A stretch of DNA of 55,005 bases, taken from the IMG/VR virus record IMGVR_UViG_3300031539_000039, positions 1 through 55,005 of that record; one strand, written 5' to 3'. Below the pieces are notes generated by a model. The model was not told the origin of the DNA. It was given only the letters and a program-made list of their open reading frames with translations, and did no database searches. This DNA comes from a virus. Position numbers and translations under genes: made by a program. Positions 8,541-16,351 of the stretch are shown here, piece after piece (the first letter of the stretch is position 1; the number at the start of each line of letters is the position of its first letter).

Positions 8541-8923
8541 GTTACCACGCTCATCTTCTCTTTATGTAGCCTTCTCTCTAGGCATTCAAGTGGGTTCTGC
8601 CACGTCAATATACATCGACATGGGGCGTTGAAAAACCGGGAGGGATCACGTGCGTGAACCCGAGGATAAACGGTATAGTTACTTGCGTCAAGATTATAGT
8701 CAGGGAAGAAGGTGGGGATGGTGTCTCCTCTGAATGTTCTATCCCTCCCAAACGCCGCACAGACAGGGCACACCCTGAGGTCCTCCATTGTCTCGTAGAT
8801 CCACACCTCGTCGGCCTGAAAGGCTGGCCATCCCTCAGCGGCGCGGAGCCGCACCGTTTTGCTGACGGTCAGAGCTTGTTGTTGGACGGCTTCGAGAGAG
8901 CCGCGGATAATCATCTCACTCAT
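8537..8923 (-). CDS. Zinc-knuckle protein related to phage minor head proteins (gp7/MuF C-terminal type)
   Basis: A 128-residue protein with DEVWIYETMEDLRVCPVC and later APCRC. This is the CPxC...CRC pattern found at the C-terminus of SPP1 gp7/Mu gpF minor head proteins. The same segment, diverged, occurs at 29957-30424, so the genome holds two copies. The position among tail genes is unusual for a head-morphogenesis domain. It overlaps the genes on both sides by 4 bases. The four cysteines probably hold zinc. The function in the tail region is unknown. Confidence 0.55.
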   Translation of the reverse strand: MSEMIIRGSLEAVQQQALTVSKTVRLRAAEGWPAFQADEVWIYETMEDLRVCPVCAAFGRDRTFRGDTIPTFFPDYNLDASNYTVYPRVHARDPSRFFNAPCRCILTWQNPLECLERRLHKEKMSVVT

Positions 8924-9114
8924 GCTTCAGGCCCCCACCAGAAGCCGGTGTACCCAGGCAGAGGGCGAGGCATAATCGAATCCATGAACTCTGTGATCTC
9001 ATCCACCGTCTTCTCCATCGCCTCAGCAGCGGGGACGCCCAGGAGAAGAGGGACCTCCAGTTGATATTGAATAGCCTCATCTACGCGGCCTCGGGCAAGC
9101 AGAGCCGCCACCAC
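8920..9114 (-). CDS. Small helical protein after tail tube (tail assembly chaperone position)
   Basis: The frame stays open up to 9246, but the upstream part overlaps the tail-tube gene by 122 bases and looks like a shadow. I chose the GTG at 9114, giving 64 residues with the helical core VAALLARGRVDEAIQYQLEV. A second GTG follows at 9111. Siphoviruses place tail assembly chaperones (gpG-like) exactly between tube and tape-measure genes, which is the main reason for the suggestion. The real start and the role are uncertain. Confidence 0.45.
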   Translation of the reverse strand: MVAALLARGRVDEAIQYQLEVPLLLGVPAAEAMEKTVDEITEFMDSIMPRPLPGYTGFWWGPEA

Positions 9115-9124
9115 ATCCCTAAGC

Positions 9125-10087
9125 CTAGGCTTGGCCGATGGACTTGGTTCCGTATGAGATAAAGGTGTATTCAATCGTTTCTCTTCCTGTTGCTTCGTTG
9201 ATCCTTCCCTCCTCACGCTTCGACATATAGGTCTTGGCGTGTTCATATGTCCAGGTCTCCACGGTCCCTGCTGTGTCGTCCATGGCGAAGTCTGCGAGGA
9301 AGTCGGTACCTGCCGCTGCCTGCGCCGCGATAATGTTCATCATGGAGTCGAAGACGTCCGTCTCAGAGTCCACCACCACGGTGAGCACACGGTACTTCTC
9401 ATCCTGCTTCAACCCCACGCCCTGATACGTGTTAGGAACAAACTGCGGAGTCCTCCTCATCACAAAGTCCTCCTTGAAACTCAGGATGTTCACCGCATCG
9501 ACCCCGCCTGTCCGCACGTTGTTGATCCTCTTGATCTTACCTACTCCCTGCGGTGCTCCCTCAGGAACAGGTATTACATCATTGGCTCTCAGCCTCTCCT
9601 GAAGGCAGATGAAAGTGAAGGTCACCGTCTGGTGTCGCTCGCCTGTCTCGTTGTTGAAATCAGAGGTCTCTCCGACACACCAGAGCACATTGGTATCTAG
9701 GGCTGAATAGGTGAATTTTGTGTAGGTGCCGTCATGTTCACGGACATGTACCACGAACCATTCAATGTCCGGGTTGGCTCCGTCCTCATCAATCGCCGGT
9801 AAGCCATCTGCGAGATCGACATGCTGGGTGTAAGCCCAATAATCCTCAGGAGTAGCAACGTTAGGATAATAGTTGGTGTCCAGACATAGCGTCAGCTCCC
9901 AGTACTTGTGGTTCTGATGAATCCCCGCAGGGTTCCAGGAATTAATCATACTAAGAGGGTCCACGAGGTCGCCGTCGGGGCTTATCACCTTCTCGGCGAA
10001 GTAGACCACATTGGTTATGGAACAGAAGTCGGCAGCCGTCCTCCCGATGTCCACCTGAAGAACCTTGTCATATTTCAGGTCAGCCAT
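9125..10087 (-). CDS. Major tail tube protein-like
   Basis: A 320-residue, mostly beta protein starting MADLKYDKVLQVDIG. It falls right after connector/terminator genes and before the chaperone and tape-measure positions, as tail tube genes do. The charged, aromatic-rich make-up and absence of membrane segments fit a structural protein. A TATA-like TATAATATTT lies at 10121-10130, about 26 bases before a short leader to the ATG, so the tube gene may have its own promoter. It is longer than many tube proteins (150-250), which may mean an added surface domain. No sequence motif proves the call. Confidence 0.55.
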   Translation of the reverse strand: MADLKYDKVLQVDIGRTAADFCSITNVVYFAEKVISPDGDLVDPLSMINSWNPAGIHQNHKYWELTLCLDTNYYPNVATPEDYWAYTQHVDLADGLPAIDEDGANPDIEWFVVHVREHDGTYTKFTYSALDTNVLWCVGETSDFNNETGERHQTVTFTFICLQERLRANDVIPVPEGAPQGVGKIKRINNVRTGGVDAVNILSFKEDFVMRRTPQFVPNTYQGVGLKQDEKYRVLTVVVDSETDVFDSMMNIIAAQAAAGTDFLADFAMDDTAGTVETWTYEHAKTYMSKREEGRINEATGRETIEYTFISYGTKSIGQA

Positions 10088-10120
10088 GTATTCTCATCTA
10101 TTAAACTGAGGGCACCCTTA

Positions 10121-10130
10121 AAATATTATA
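10121..10130 (-). promoter_or_regulatory. TATA-like promoter before the tail-tube gene
   Basis: On the minus strand TATAATATTT precedes the ATG at 10087 by about 35-40 bases, predicting an RNA start near 10100 and a short leader. It lies in one of the few non-coding gaps of the tail operon. Confidence 0.45.
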
Positions 10131-10144
10131 CTTTGCCTCATCAC

Positions 10145-10594
10145 CTAAGCTTCCTTGTGTTCCACGACATACACAGATTCCCAGAGTTGGAGCCCGGCAA
10201 GCCAGCGGTCGTTGGCGCTCTCTTCTATGATTCTCAGGGTGTAGGCACCCACCTGGGCGTTCGCCGCGATGATTGCCCTCATAGCTGCCTTCATTTTCCA
10301 TTGCATCTTTGTGGCGGTGCAGAGGAGGGCGCCCGCAGCGTTGTACTTGTCGATCGTGATGATATGCACGGGGAACTCTGCGGGGTAGTAGGTAGGGACG
10401 TCCTGAAGGTGGCGTGTGGGTCGGGTGCGGGAGTCGTGGAAGGTCACGATCACGTCGTAGGTCTGGAACAGGGTCTTAAGGGTCTCGGGGCCCTCGGCGT
10501 AGAGGAAGATGATGGCGGCGGCGGTGATGTTGTCGTCCTTGGTTGTCGTGATGGCGTCGACGACGTCGAGCAGCGTGTACTTAGGGTCGCTCAT
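10145..10594 (-). CDS. Tail terminator/completion-like protein
   Basis: A 149-residue protein with a YDVIVTFHDSRTRP segment and an alpha/beta pattern, located between the head-tail stopper candidate and the tail tube gene. That is the usual place of gpU/gp17-like tail terminators, which cap the tube and join it to the head. It overlaps the preceding gene by 4 bases. The call rests on size and order more than on motifs. Confidence 0.5.
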   Translation of the reverse strand: MSDPKYTLLDVVDAITTTKDDNITAAAIIFLYAEGPETLKTLFQTYDVIVTFHDSRTRPTRHLQDVPTYYPAEFPVHIITIDKYNAAGALLCTATKMQWKMKAAMRAIIAANAQVGAYTLRIIEESANDRWLAGLQLWESVYVVEHKEA

Positions 10595-10944
10595 GTTATC
10601 CGCTCCATATCCGCTGTGTAAAAGGATGTTTTCCCACCCTTACGGTGGGCGTTTGGCTCTGATACAATGGTATAGGTCACGCCGTTGTAGACGATGCGGT
10701 CACCCCTGTGAATCGCGGAGGCCGTGTACAGTTCAGCCCGTACATCAGACTCGGGGACGCCGCCCACATCTATCCGCCTGCCCGGTAGAAGGCTTACGAT
10801 CACCTTGATCGTTGTCTCCGTGTAGGAGGCCGCCGCCCACTTCGTCGTGGCGTCCCGGGCTGCCGTGTCTAGGGCTAGGGTCTGGAGAGTGACATCCTCT
10901 CCACGGCGGGCTATGAAGGCGGGGGCACGTGGCATGTCAGTCAC
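10591..10944 (-). CDS. Head-tail stopper-like protein
   Basis: A 117-residue protein whose second half reads GDRIVYNGVTYTIVSEPN. This is the small beta-barrel pattern of SPP1 gp16/HK97-type head-tail stoppers (D-x-I-x-x-x-G-x-x-Y-x-V). Such proteins close the portal channel after packaging. The gene lies between the 10947 structural gene and the tail terminator candidate, in the expected order. Confidence 0.55.
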   Translation of the reverse strand: MTDMPRAPAFIARRGEDVTLQTLALDTAARDATTKWAAASYTETTIKVIVSLLPGRRIDVGGVPESDVRAELYTASAIHRGDRIVYNGVTYTIVSEPNAHRKGGKTSFYTADMERIT

Positions 10945-10946
10945 TC

Positions 10947-11510
10947 CTATGCGGGTGCTCCCTGAGTGATTAGCAGGGTTCCCCGTATGGTCGGCACGGT
11001 GATTCCTGGTGTGATCGTAAATGCGTCTCCTACCCCAGGCGCTCCGGTGAATGCCGCAGCCACGGTGACCTCCCCGTTCGTCAGAGCGTAGTCACTGATC
11101 ACTTGCGACTCCCCAGTGAGAGCGCCTGCAGTGAACGTGATCGTGAAGCCATTCCAGAAGTCGTTTGCCTCGTTTAGATTGGTCTGGAATATGGTATCCG
11201 TCCCCACGCCGGTCGCCGTGGACGCCTCTGCTTTCACCAGTTCGATGGTGAAGAAGTAGGATCTCTCGTCGCCTATGGCGATGTCGCCTGGAGCAAGATA
11301 CACCTTGACACGCCCATCCATGCCATCCGTCACGTAGGACATGTCCTTCTCGAATTTCAGGGTCGTACCGTCGTTTTCATATACCTTCAGCTGGATTTCA
11401 GTCTCATCGTAGATAGAGATGTCCTCGGCGTCTCCATTAGCGTCGTAGACCGTGAAGAAGACGGTCTTCCCGACGGTGCCCTCCACTTCCTGCCAGTCAG
11501 GGTCAGTCAT
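10947..11510 (-). CDS. Beta-rich virion protein (BppU-N-like domain)
   Basis: A 187-residue protein from the ATG at 11510. I prefer it over a GTG at 11519 because GGTG lies 6 bases before it. The first ~80 residues (GKTVFFTVYDANG, then IQLKVYENDGT) resemble the N-terminal domain of baseplate upper proteins. The rest, with FTAGALTGESQVISDY, resembles short beta modules seen in phage structural proteins. It is probably a tail or fibre attachment component. A TATA-like TTTTATTT lies at 11539-11546. Confidence 0.5.
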   Translation of the reverse strand: MTDPDWQEVEGTVGKTVFFTVYDANGDAEDISIYDETEIQLKVYENDGTTLKFEKDMSYVTDGMDGRVKVYLAPGDIAIGDERSYFFTIELVKAEASTATGVGTDTIFQTNLNEANDFWNGFTITFTAGALTGESQVISDYALTNGEVTVAAAFTGAPGVGDAFTITPGITVPTIRGTLLITQGAPA

Positions 11511-11536
11511 ACTCTTCACCTATGAATAAACTGAAC

Positions 11537-11547
11537 TGAAATAAAAG
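11537..11547 (-). promoter_or_regulatory. TATA-like promoter before the 10947 gene
   Basis: Minus-strand GGCTTTTATTTC is centred about 32 bases before the ATG at 11510, which would leave a short leader containing the GGTG ribosome site. It lies in the 56-base gap between two virion genes. Confidence 0.4.
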
Positions 11548-11566
11548 CCTGAGTGAGAGTCGCTTT

Positions 11567-14092
11567 CTAGGCAACTATTCTCACCACCACCTCATCTGAA
11601 GACACCTCGGCTTCTACCTCGGTGTCCATTAGGTCTGCTTCCACCTCGTCGCTGGTCAGATATACATGGATGAAGCGCCGGATCACGAAGCGCACGTCCA
11701 AGCCGAAGCTATTCTGAATATCACCTCTAAAGAATGCGGCGTCGAAGTCGGGTGTCTTCTCGACCGTTGCTTGGAATGCGGCGTCGAAGTCAGCAGGCTT
11801 CTCAATATCCTGAAGCTGGAAGGCGGCGTCAGTGTCGGAGGTTTCCTCGATGCCTTCGAGCCGGAAGGCAGCATCAATATCAGCGGTTCTTTCGACGCCC
11901 AGGGCCTTGAAGATAGCGTCAAAGTCCGGCGCCTTCTGAATGCCCTGCAACTGGAACGCTGTATCGAAGTCAGCTGTTTTCTCTATGTCCTGGAGTTGAA
12001 AGGCTGCGTCGACGTCGCGTGTTTCTTCGATGCCCAGCTTCTGGAAGGCCGCATTGATTTGTCTCCCAATCTCGGTGCGGAGAACAATGAGAGTGTCAAC
12101 ATCAAAGGTTCTCTCGACGCCCAACCTCTTGAATAGGGTGTCTACCCCTCGCTGGAGTTCTAGGCGTAATACTATAAGGGTATCAACATCAGCTGTCTTT
12201 TCAATTCCTAATTTCTTAAAGACAGCATCGATGTCAAAGGTTGTTTCAATACCTAGCTTCCTAAACGCGGCATCCACAGTTCGCTGTAACTCTGTTCGTA
12301 GGACTATGAGAGTGTCAATGTCAAAGGTCTCCGTAATACCTTGAAGTTGAATAGCAGCATCAACATCGGCTGTAACTGGAATACCTAACCTCTTGAACAC
12401 CGCATCAACATCAAAAGTCTCCTCAATACCTTCTAACTTGAAGGCAACATCAAAATCAGGAGTCTTCTCGATGCCTTGAAGCTGAATGGCTGTATCATAG
12501 CCACGTGCCTTCTCGATGCCTTGCAACTGGAAGGCGACATCGAAGTCAGGGGTTTTCGGGATAGCCTGCCTCTGGATAGCGACATCATAACCGCGTGCCT
12601 TCTCTATGCCTAACGCCTTGAAGACAACATCTACATCCCATGTTTTTGTGTAAGTTACTGGAACAACGGCTAGGTATATGAAAGCTACTTCATAGTAGAC
12701 GGGGAGGCTGCTCGCCGTGTTGTAGGTATGGTCGCTGTGGTCTCCAGGAGCAGGGGTCGTATGGTTAAGGTGGGCACCAGTGTTGCTGAGATCACCATGG
12801 TTGTGAGCGGGCCCATAATAAACAGTGCCAGCAGTACTCTGGGGCAGCCCGTTTGCTGGAACTCCTGTTAAAGTGCTATGTCTGTGGGACCACGTAGAGT
12901 TAGAATCAGCCGCATCATGTATGTGTGCGCCCTGAGCGTCAATTGTATGAGTATGATCACCAGCACCTTGAGGCGTGTGAGTGTGTGTGAGGTCGCCGCC
13001 TGTGCCGCCTGGGTTAGTTAAGGCGGTGTTGACGCCACGGATGAATTTACTTAGAAGGTTCGGGCCGCTCCCGTTCCCGTCGCACAGCTCCCATTTATCT
13101 GGGATGTTCGCGATAGTCCCTGTCCAAATACAGATAATTCCAACCTTTGGATCTGCACCGCCAGCTCCTGCAGTAATAGGCGCTAACTCATAATATGGCG
13201 GTCTCCCATCACTGGCGTTTATGGTGTGTGAGTGGCTCCCTGTACTTGCAGCGGTGTGGCTGTGCGACCCACCAGCAGTTGTTGTATGTGAGTGTGAACC
13301 AGCGTTAGTGTTACTTGCGATTTGTGTTGGCCCGTAATTCATAACAAGACTAGAAGTAAAGTGATTATGGCTTCCAGCAGAGTTCGATGTATGGGTGTGA
13401 GTTGCCGCTGCTAAAGTATGGGTATGTGCTCCAGCAGCGTTCTGAGTATGGGCATGTGAATCAGCTCCGCCTGTGCCACCTGGCTCAGTGGCTGCTGGAA
13501 CTCCTCGGAGAAACTTTGCCACTAAACTGGTATCAAGACTCCAACCAGCGGGGATATTACCGAGAACATCACTCCAAAGGGTAATTATTCCCTGGGCAAA
13601 AGTAATAGGAGTTCCATCAGAGTAAATGAAAGCTACCTGATAGTATGCGGGTCTAGTGTCAGCGTTCTGGAGTGTATGAGCATGAACTCCCTGGGAATCA
13701 ATTGTATGGGTATGTGCTCCACTGCTAGACCATGTGTGGTTGTGGTTTCCACCTGAATTGGTAATCTTATTTATCTCATTTTTATACCCAGCCGTTACTA
13801 CACCATGAGACGAATAACTATGATTTCCTGTGGAGTTCGGTGTTGTATGTGTATGTGCGCCTCCGCTACCTGAAGTTCCACCATGATTATGCGCCCCGCC
13901 AGTTCCATTCTCAGTGTGAAGGTGAGTATCAGATCCGCCCTCACCCCCAGGATCGGTTGAAATGGGAACACTCACCAAGAACTTGGCGAGAAGGTTCGGT
14001 CTACCCCCGTTGCCATCACAGAGATCCCACCCAGCGGGAATGTTAGCTATGGTTCCTCTCCATACCGCTATAACTCCCACTGGAATCGGCAT
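11567..14092 (-). CDS. Tail fibre with three collar/HxH domains and a C-terminal 14-15-residue repeat array
   Basis: An 841-residue protein. Three copies of a phage tail-collar-type domain begin near residues 5, 170 and 320 (W..T.ANIPAGWDLCDG..G.PNLL.KF). Each is followed by a His-rich stretch with many HTH, HNH and HSH motifs, like the metal-binding needle of T4 gp12. Residues ~484-795 hold about 21 repeats of 14-15 residues built on (F/V)DxAFQLQGIEKT. The last 40 residues are acidic. It should be a trimeric receptor-binding fibre. The repeats may form a long solenoid or coiled shaft. Confidence 0.7.
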   Translation of the reverse strand: MPIPVGVIAVWRGTIANIPAGWDLCDGNGGRPNLLAKFLVSVPISTDPGGEGGSDTHLHTENGTGGAHNHGGTSGSGGAHTHTTPNSTGNHSYSSHGVVTAGYKNEINKITNSGGNHNHTWSSSGAHTHTIDSQGVHAHTLQNADTRPAYYQVAFIYSDGTPITFAQGIITLWSDVLGNIPAGWSLDTSLVAKFLRGVPAATEPGGTGGADSHAHTQNAAGAHTHTLAAATHTHTSNSAGSHNHFTSSLVMNYGPTQIASNTNAGSHSHTTTAGGSHSHTAASTGSHSHTINASDGRPPYYELAPITAGAGGADPKVGIICIWTGTIANIPDKWELCDGNGSGPNLLSKFIRGVNTALTNPGGTGGDLTHTHTPQGAGDHTHTIDAQGAHIHDAADSNSTWSHRHSTLTGVPANGLPQSTAGTVYYGPAHNHGDLSNTGAHLNHTTPAPGDHSDHTYNTASSLPVYYEVAFIYLAVVPVTYTKTWDVDVVFKALGIEKARGYDVAIQRQAIPKTPDFDVAFQLQGIEKARGYDTAIQLQGIEKTPDFDVAFKLEGIEETFDVDAVFKRLGIPVTADVDAAIQLQGITETFDIDTLIVLRTELQRTVDAAFRKLGIETTFDIDAVFKKLGIEKTADVDTLIVLRLELQRGVDTLFKRLGVERTFDVDTLIVLRTEIGRQINAAFQKLGIEETRDVDAAFQLQDIEKTADFDTAFQLQGIQKAPDFDAIFKALGVERTADIDAAFRLEGIEETSDTDAAFQLQDIEKPADFDAAFQATVEKTPDFDAAFFRGDIQNSFGLDVRFVIRRFIHVYLTSDEVEADLMDTEVEAEVSSDEVVVRIVA
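11700..12645 (-). repeat. About 21 tandem repeats of ~45 bp inside the tail-fibre gene
   Basis: Each unit codes for a 14-15-residue motif of the type D-(F/V/I)-D-x-A-F-Q-L-Q-G-I-E-K-T. Several blocks vary (TLIVLRTELQR) and alternate with the main type. Copy number can change by recombination, which would alter fibre length. Confidence 0.75.
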
Positions 14093-14117
14093 TATCTTTC
14101 ACCTACTATTTACTTGA

Positions 14118-14417
14118 TTAAGATTCCACCATTTGGTCGATATGCCAATGTATTTGTTTCAACTCACGATAGGAAAGGAGAAGAAGTGCAACGTTCGGCT
14201 TGACCTTGAGAGTCCCAGACCAAGTTCTAGCTTCAGATAAGAGATTTTTGAGTTCCTCATATTCCTGGTTAAGCTCTTTCTTAGCCTGAATCTCTTGTTC
14301 ACCTAGTTCAACTAGGCGTTTCTCTCTTTTTTCCAAATTGGTCTCACTGATCATAACATCAGCTTTTAACGCCGTGAATGTCGCCTCAATCTCCTTCAAC
14401 TGGTTTTTAAGAGCCAT
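14118..14417 (-). CDS. Small coiled-coil protein in the tail operon
   Basis: A 99-residue protein, largely one long amphipathic helix (residues 1-70, heptads of Leu/Ile/Val with Glu/Lys). It is followed by a short hydrophobic stretch around NVALLLLSYRELKQIHWH. No family recognised. It lies immediately downstream of the 14421 gene and 25 bases before the tail fibre gene, so it may be a fibre assembly chaperone or a minor virion component. That role is inferred from its place. Confidence 0.5.
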   Translation of the reverse strand: MALKNQLKEIEATFTALKADVMISETNLEKREKRLVELGEQEIQAKKELNQEYEELKNLLSEARTWSGTLKVKPNVALLLLSYRELKQIHWHIDQMVES

Positions 14418-14420
14418 TTA

Positions 14421-14708
14421 TTACACCTCTACAGTGAATTTTGCTCCGATGTATTTCTGGGTTCGTTTCCAAATCTTATCTGGGGTCAGCTCCTCCTTCA
14501 TACCGACCCTCTGACGAACAATGTCCTGCAAGATTCCTTTGAAGTGCTGCCGAACTCCTGGTTCAGTCATTCCTCGAAGGTTCCCCACCATCTCACTGAA
14601 TCGAATCTCCTCGATCATTCCTCCTATGTTGGCCTCTACAGTCAAAGTTATCATTTGACCAGTCGGATCTGTTTCTATGTTCTTGACTACTACATTTACT
14701 TCAACCAT
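14421..14708 (-). CDS. Uncharacterised small tail-operon protein
   Basis: A 95-residue alpha/beta protein beginning with a hydrophobic strand (MVEVNVVVKNI), then alternating strands and a helical C-terminus (LTPDKIWKRTQKYIG). It overlaps the 14701 gene by 8 bases and is followed at 3 bases by the coiled-coil gene. No motif recognised; a minor structural or chaperone role is possible. Confidence 0.5.
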   Translation of the reverse strand: MVEVNVVVKNIETDPTGQMITLTVEANIGGMIEEIRFSEMVGNLRGMTEPGVRQHFKGILQDIVRQRVGMKEELTPDKIWKRTQKYIGAKFTVEV

Positions 14709-15105
14709 GTGTCAATCTCACCTCCTCAGGATGGATACTTCCATCCTCCCTTATCTTCAGGATCTCGCCGCCCTCTATCCCCAGCAAGTAGAGTGACGCC
14801 ACTCTGCGAGTACCGCCACCCCTAACGCTGAACTCAATATGGTTCCTCCTCACAGCGAACAGCTTATCGCCCTCCTTCAACTCAACCACATGACTCGGGT
14901 TCCTCGTCGGGATCACCACCATGCCCTTTATCTTCGCCGCCATCCTCGCTGAGAACGGGTACCAGCCGAAGCGGACCAGCTTCGAGTGATCTACCTCAGC
15001 GAAGCGATTCTCCTTCCCCGTCTCAGGATCGAACTGGGGCAATGCCTGGCCGTCGCTATACTCAGCGACCCACATATACACCAAAGGTCTATAGCCGAGA
15101 TCCAT
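14701..15105 (-). CDS. Uncharacterised protein, beta-rich
   Basis: A 134-residue protein with several beta strands (YRPLVYMWVAEYSDG, KGMVVIPTRNPSHVVELKEGDKLFAVRRN) and a positively charged middle. No cysteine clusters or membrane segments. It follows the homing endonuclease gene by one base. In the absence of a recognised family, a virion-associated or tail function is only a guess from the context. Confidence 0.5.
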   Translation of the reverse strand: MDLGYRPLVYMWVAEYSDGQALPQFDPETGKENRFAEVDHSKLVRFGWYPFSARMAAKIKGMVVIPTRNPSHVVELKEGDKLFAVRRNHIEFSVRGGGTRRVASLYLLGIEGGEILKIREDGSIHPEEVRLTHG

Positions 15106-15106
15106 C

Positions 15107-15574
15107 TTAGTTGACCCCCTTTTTGTTTAGAACCTTCATTTTTTGATAGCACTCCTCTCGCCACTGCATCTCCTCTGGCGGTGTGACGTTGTACCCCCCT
15201 CCCGGCAACCTTCCCTTGTATACCTTTTTATTTGTATGATATTTTATGGCAAGCTTGGCCTGTTCTTTTTTCAACTTCAGATAAGGCATAATAGCTTTCA
15301 GTACATCAACTGCATCATTTGTGGTGACGCCCCAAATATACCTTGTTTTCCAACCGTCCCGAGTGAGAGTGGTTGTTATGCTTCCACAACCGAACTCCCT
15401 TAACGCCGCATCAATCACTAGACGCTTCGTGTTGCTAATACTTACCCGGATAAAGTGATAGGTTCTCCTGCCCAACTTGGTCTTACCATAGGTTCTAGCT
15501 ATACCTATTGTTCCATCGAAGTCGATCCCTGCCGCCCAATACGCCAACTCTTCAGCCCTCATATTCTCGTTCAT
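15107..15574 (-). CDS. LAGLIDADG homing endonuclease (free-standing)
   Basis: A 155-residue protein with one LAGLIDADG-type motif at residues 10-22 (LAYWAAGIDFDGTIG), followed by the beta strands that touch DNA. The helix IMPYLKLKKEQAKLAIKY is typical of this family. One motif means it acts as a homodimer on a nearly palindromic site of about 20-22 bp. No intron or intein surrounds it, so it is a free-standing mobile gene set between tail genes. Its ATG is 26 bases from the centre of a perfect 20-bp palindrome containing a TATA box (15591-15610). Confidence 0.85.
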   Translation of the reverse strand: MNENMRAEELAYWAAGIDFDGTIGIARTYGKTKLGRRTYHFIRVSISNTKRLVIDAALREFGCGSITTTLTRDGWKTRYIWGVTTNDAVDVLKAIMPYLKLKKEQAKLAIKYHTNKKVYKGRLPGGGYNVTPPEEMQWREECYQKMKVLNKKGVN

Positions 15575-15590
15575 AGTACATGATTAGACT

Positions 15591-15610
15591 CTAACACATA
15601 TATGTGTTAG
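15591..15610. promoter_or_regulatory. Perfect 20-bp palindrome with central TATA box before the homing endonuclease gene
   Basis: CTAACACATATATGTGTTAG is identical to its reverse complement. Its centre is 26 bases from the ATG at 15574, the normal TATA-to-start distance in archaea, so the transcript would be leaderless. The flanking arms could be bound by a dimeric regulator, perhaps the endonuclease itself. Confidence 0.7.
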
Positions 15611-15612
15611 CA

Positions 15613-16224
15613 TCAGATTTCATCGTATGCAAAAGTCAACGTTTCGTCTGCCTGCAAGCCCTGGACGGCGCCGTTCGCGGCTGTGTCGAGCTTCACCTGG
15701 AGCACTGCGGCTTTGCATTTTTCCGCTATGGTGTGGTTTGTGGTGTCGACGTCCATCCTGGCGCCCGTCACGTAGCCCTCTATGTCCAGAACTGGAGGTG
15801 TCTGTCCATTGTAGTATGTATGTCCGTTCGCGCCATCCCCGATATAGTGCCCCGTAGTACCTATTGTGCCCGTCGCTACTTCGTAGCTTGCGTCCATCGG
15901 ACATCCGTGATCGCCCGCATCACGTTGCCCAACGGCAAGCAGCCCACCTGCGCCGAAGGTCCAGTCGATGGAACCATCACAGAATAGCTGGACGTTGTTG
16001 ATCTGCGTCGCGTCCTGTATATTCTCAATCTTCAGGTACACATGTATCCAGAAGCTGTAGTTGAACCCAGCCGCTGGAATTGGTATCGGATTAGCGAGGT
16101 CATCGATAACGAAGTCATCCTGAGTCTGAAGCCTGGTAGAGGTGACGATCTCATCTTCTACTGAGCCACCGCCGCCGTCTGCTCCTACTGTGAGTTGATA
16201 TACTCCTACATCTGCTACAACCAT
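15613..16224 (-). CDS. Beta-rich virion protein
   Basis: A 203-residue protein rich in Gly, Thr, Asp and Ile. It has beta-strand patterns and N-terminal GVYQLTVGADGGGGSVEDEI, which resembles small fibre or tip proteins. A TATA-like TTATTTATT at 16252-16262 on the minus strand lies about 30 bases before the ATG. No family recognised. Position in the tail block suggests a structural protein. Confidence 0.5.
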   Translation of the reverse strand: MVVADVGVYQLTVGADGGGGSVEDEIVTSTRLQTQDDFVIDDLANPIPIPAAGFNYSFWIHVYLKIENIQDATQINNVQLFCDGSIDWTFGAGGLLAVGQRDAGDHGCPMDASYEVATGTIGTTGHYIGDGANGHTYYNGQTPPVLDIEGYVTGARMDVDTTNHTIAEKCKAAVLQVKLDTAANGAVQGLQADETLTFAYDEI

Positions 16225-16251
16225 TTATTATCGTATCTAAGTGGAGTGGGT

Positions 16252-16262
16252 GAATAAATAAG
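16252..16262 (-). promoter_or_regulatory. TATA-like promoter before the 15613 gene
   Basis: Minus-strand GGCTTATTTATTC sits about 26-30 bases before the ATG at 16224. The surrounding 127-base gap (16225-16351) also holds a run of eight G at 16337-16344; I see no other gene in it. Confidence 0.45.
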
Positions 16263-16351
16263 CCTGTCCCTCCTCTCTATTCTTAAATATTCACGTATGC
16301 CTCGAACTCACGCGCGCATCTAGCATTTTAGCCTTTGGGGGGGGCTTCTTA

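Noticed and set aside
8920-9246. Long version of the tail-chaperone frame starting at 9246
   Set aside because: The upstream 122 bases overlap the tail-tube gene and code for a low-complexity basic stretch; a GTG at 9114 gives a better start.
11666-12136. Plus-strand frame of 156 codons in the tail-fibre gene
   Set aside because: It mirrors the ~45-bp repeats of the real gene and has no own start signal.
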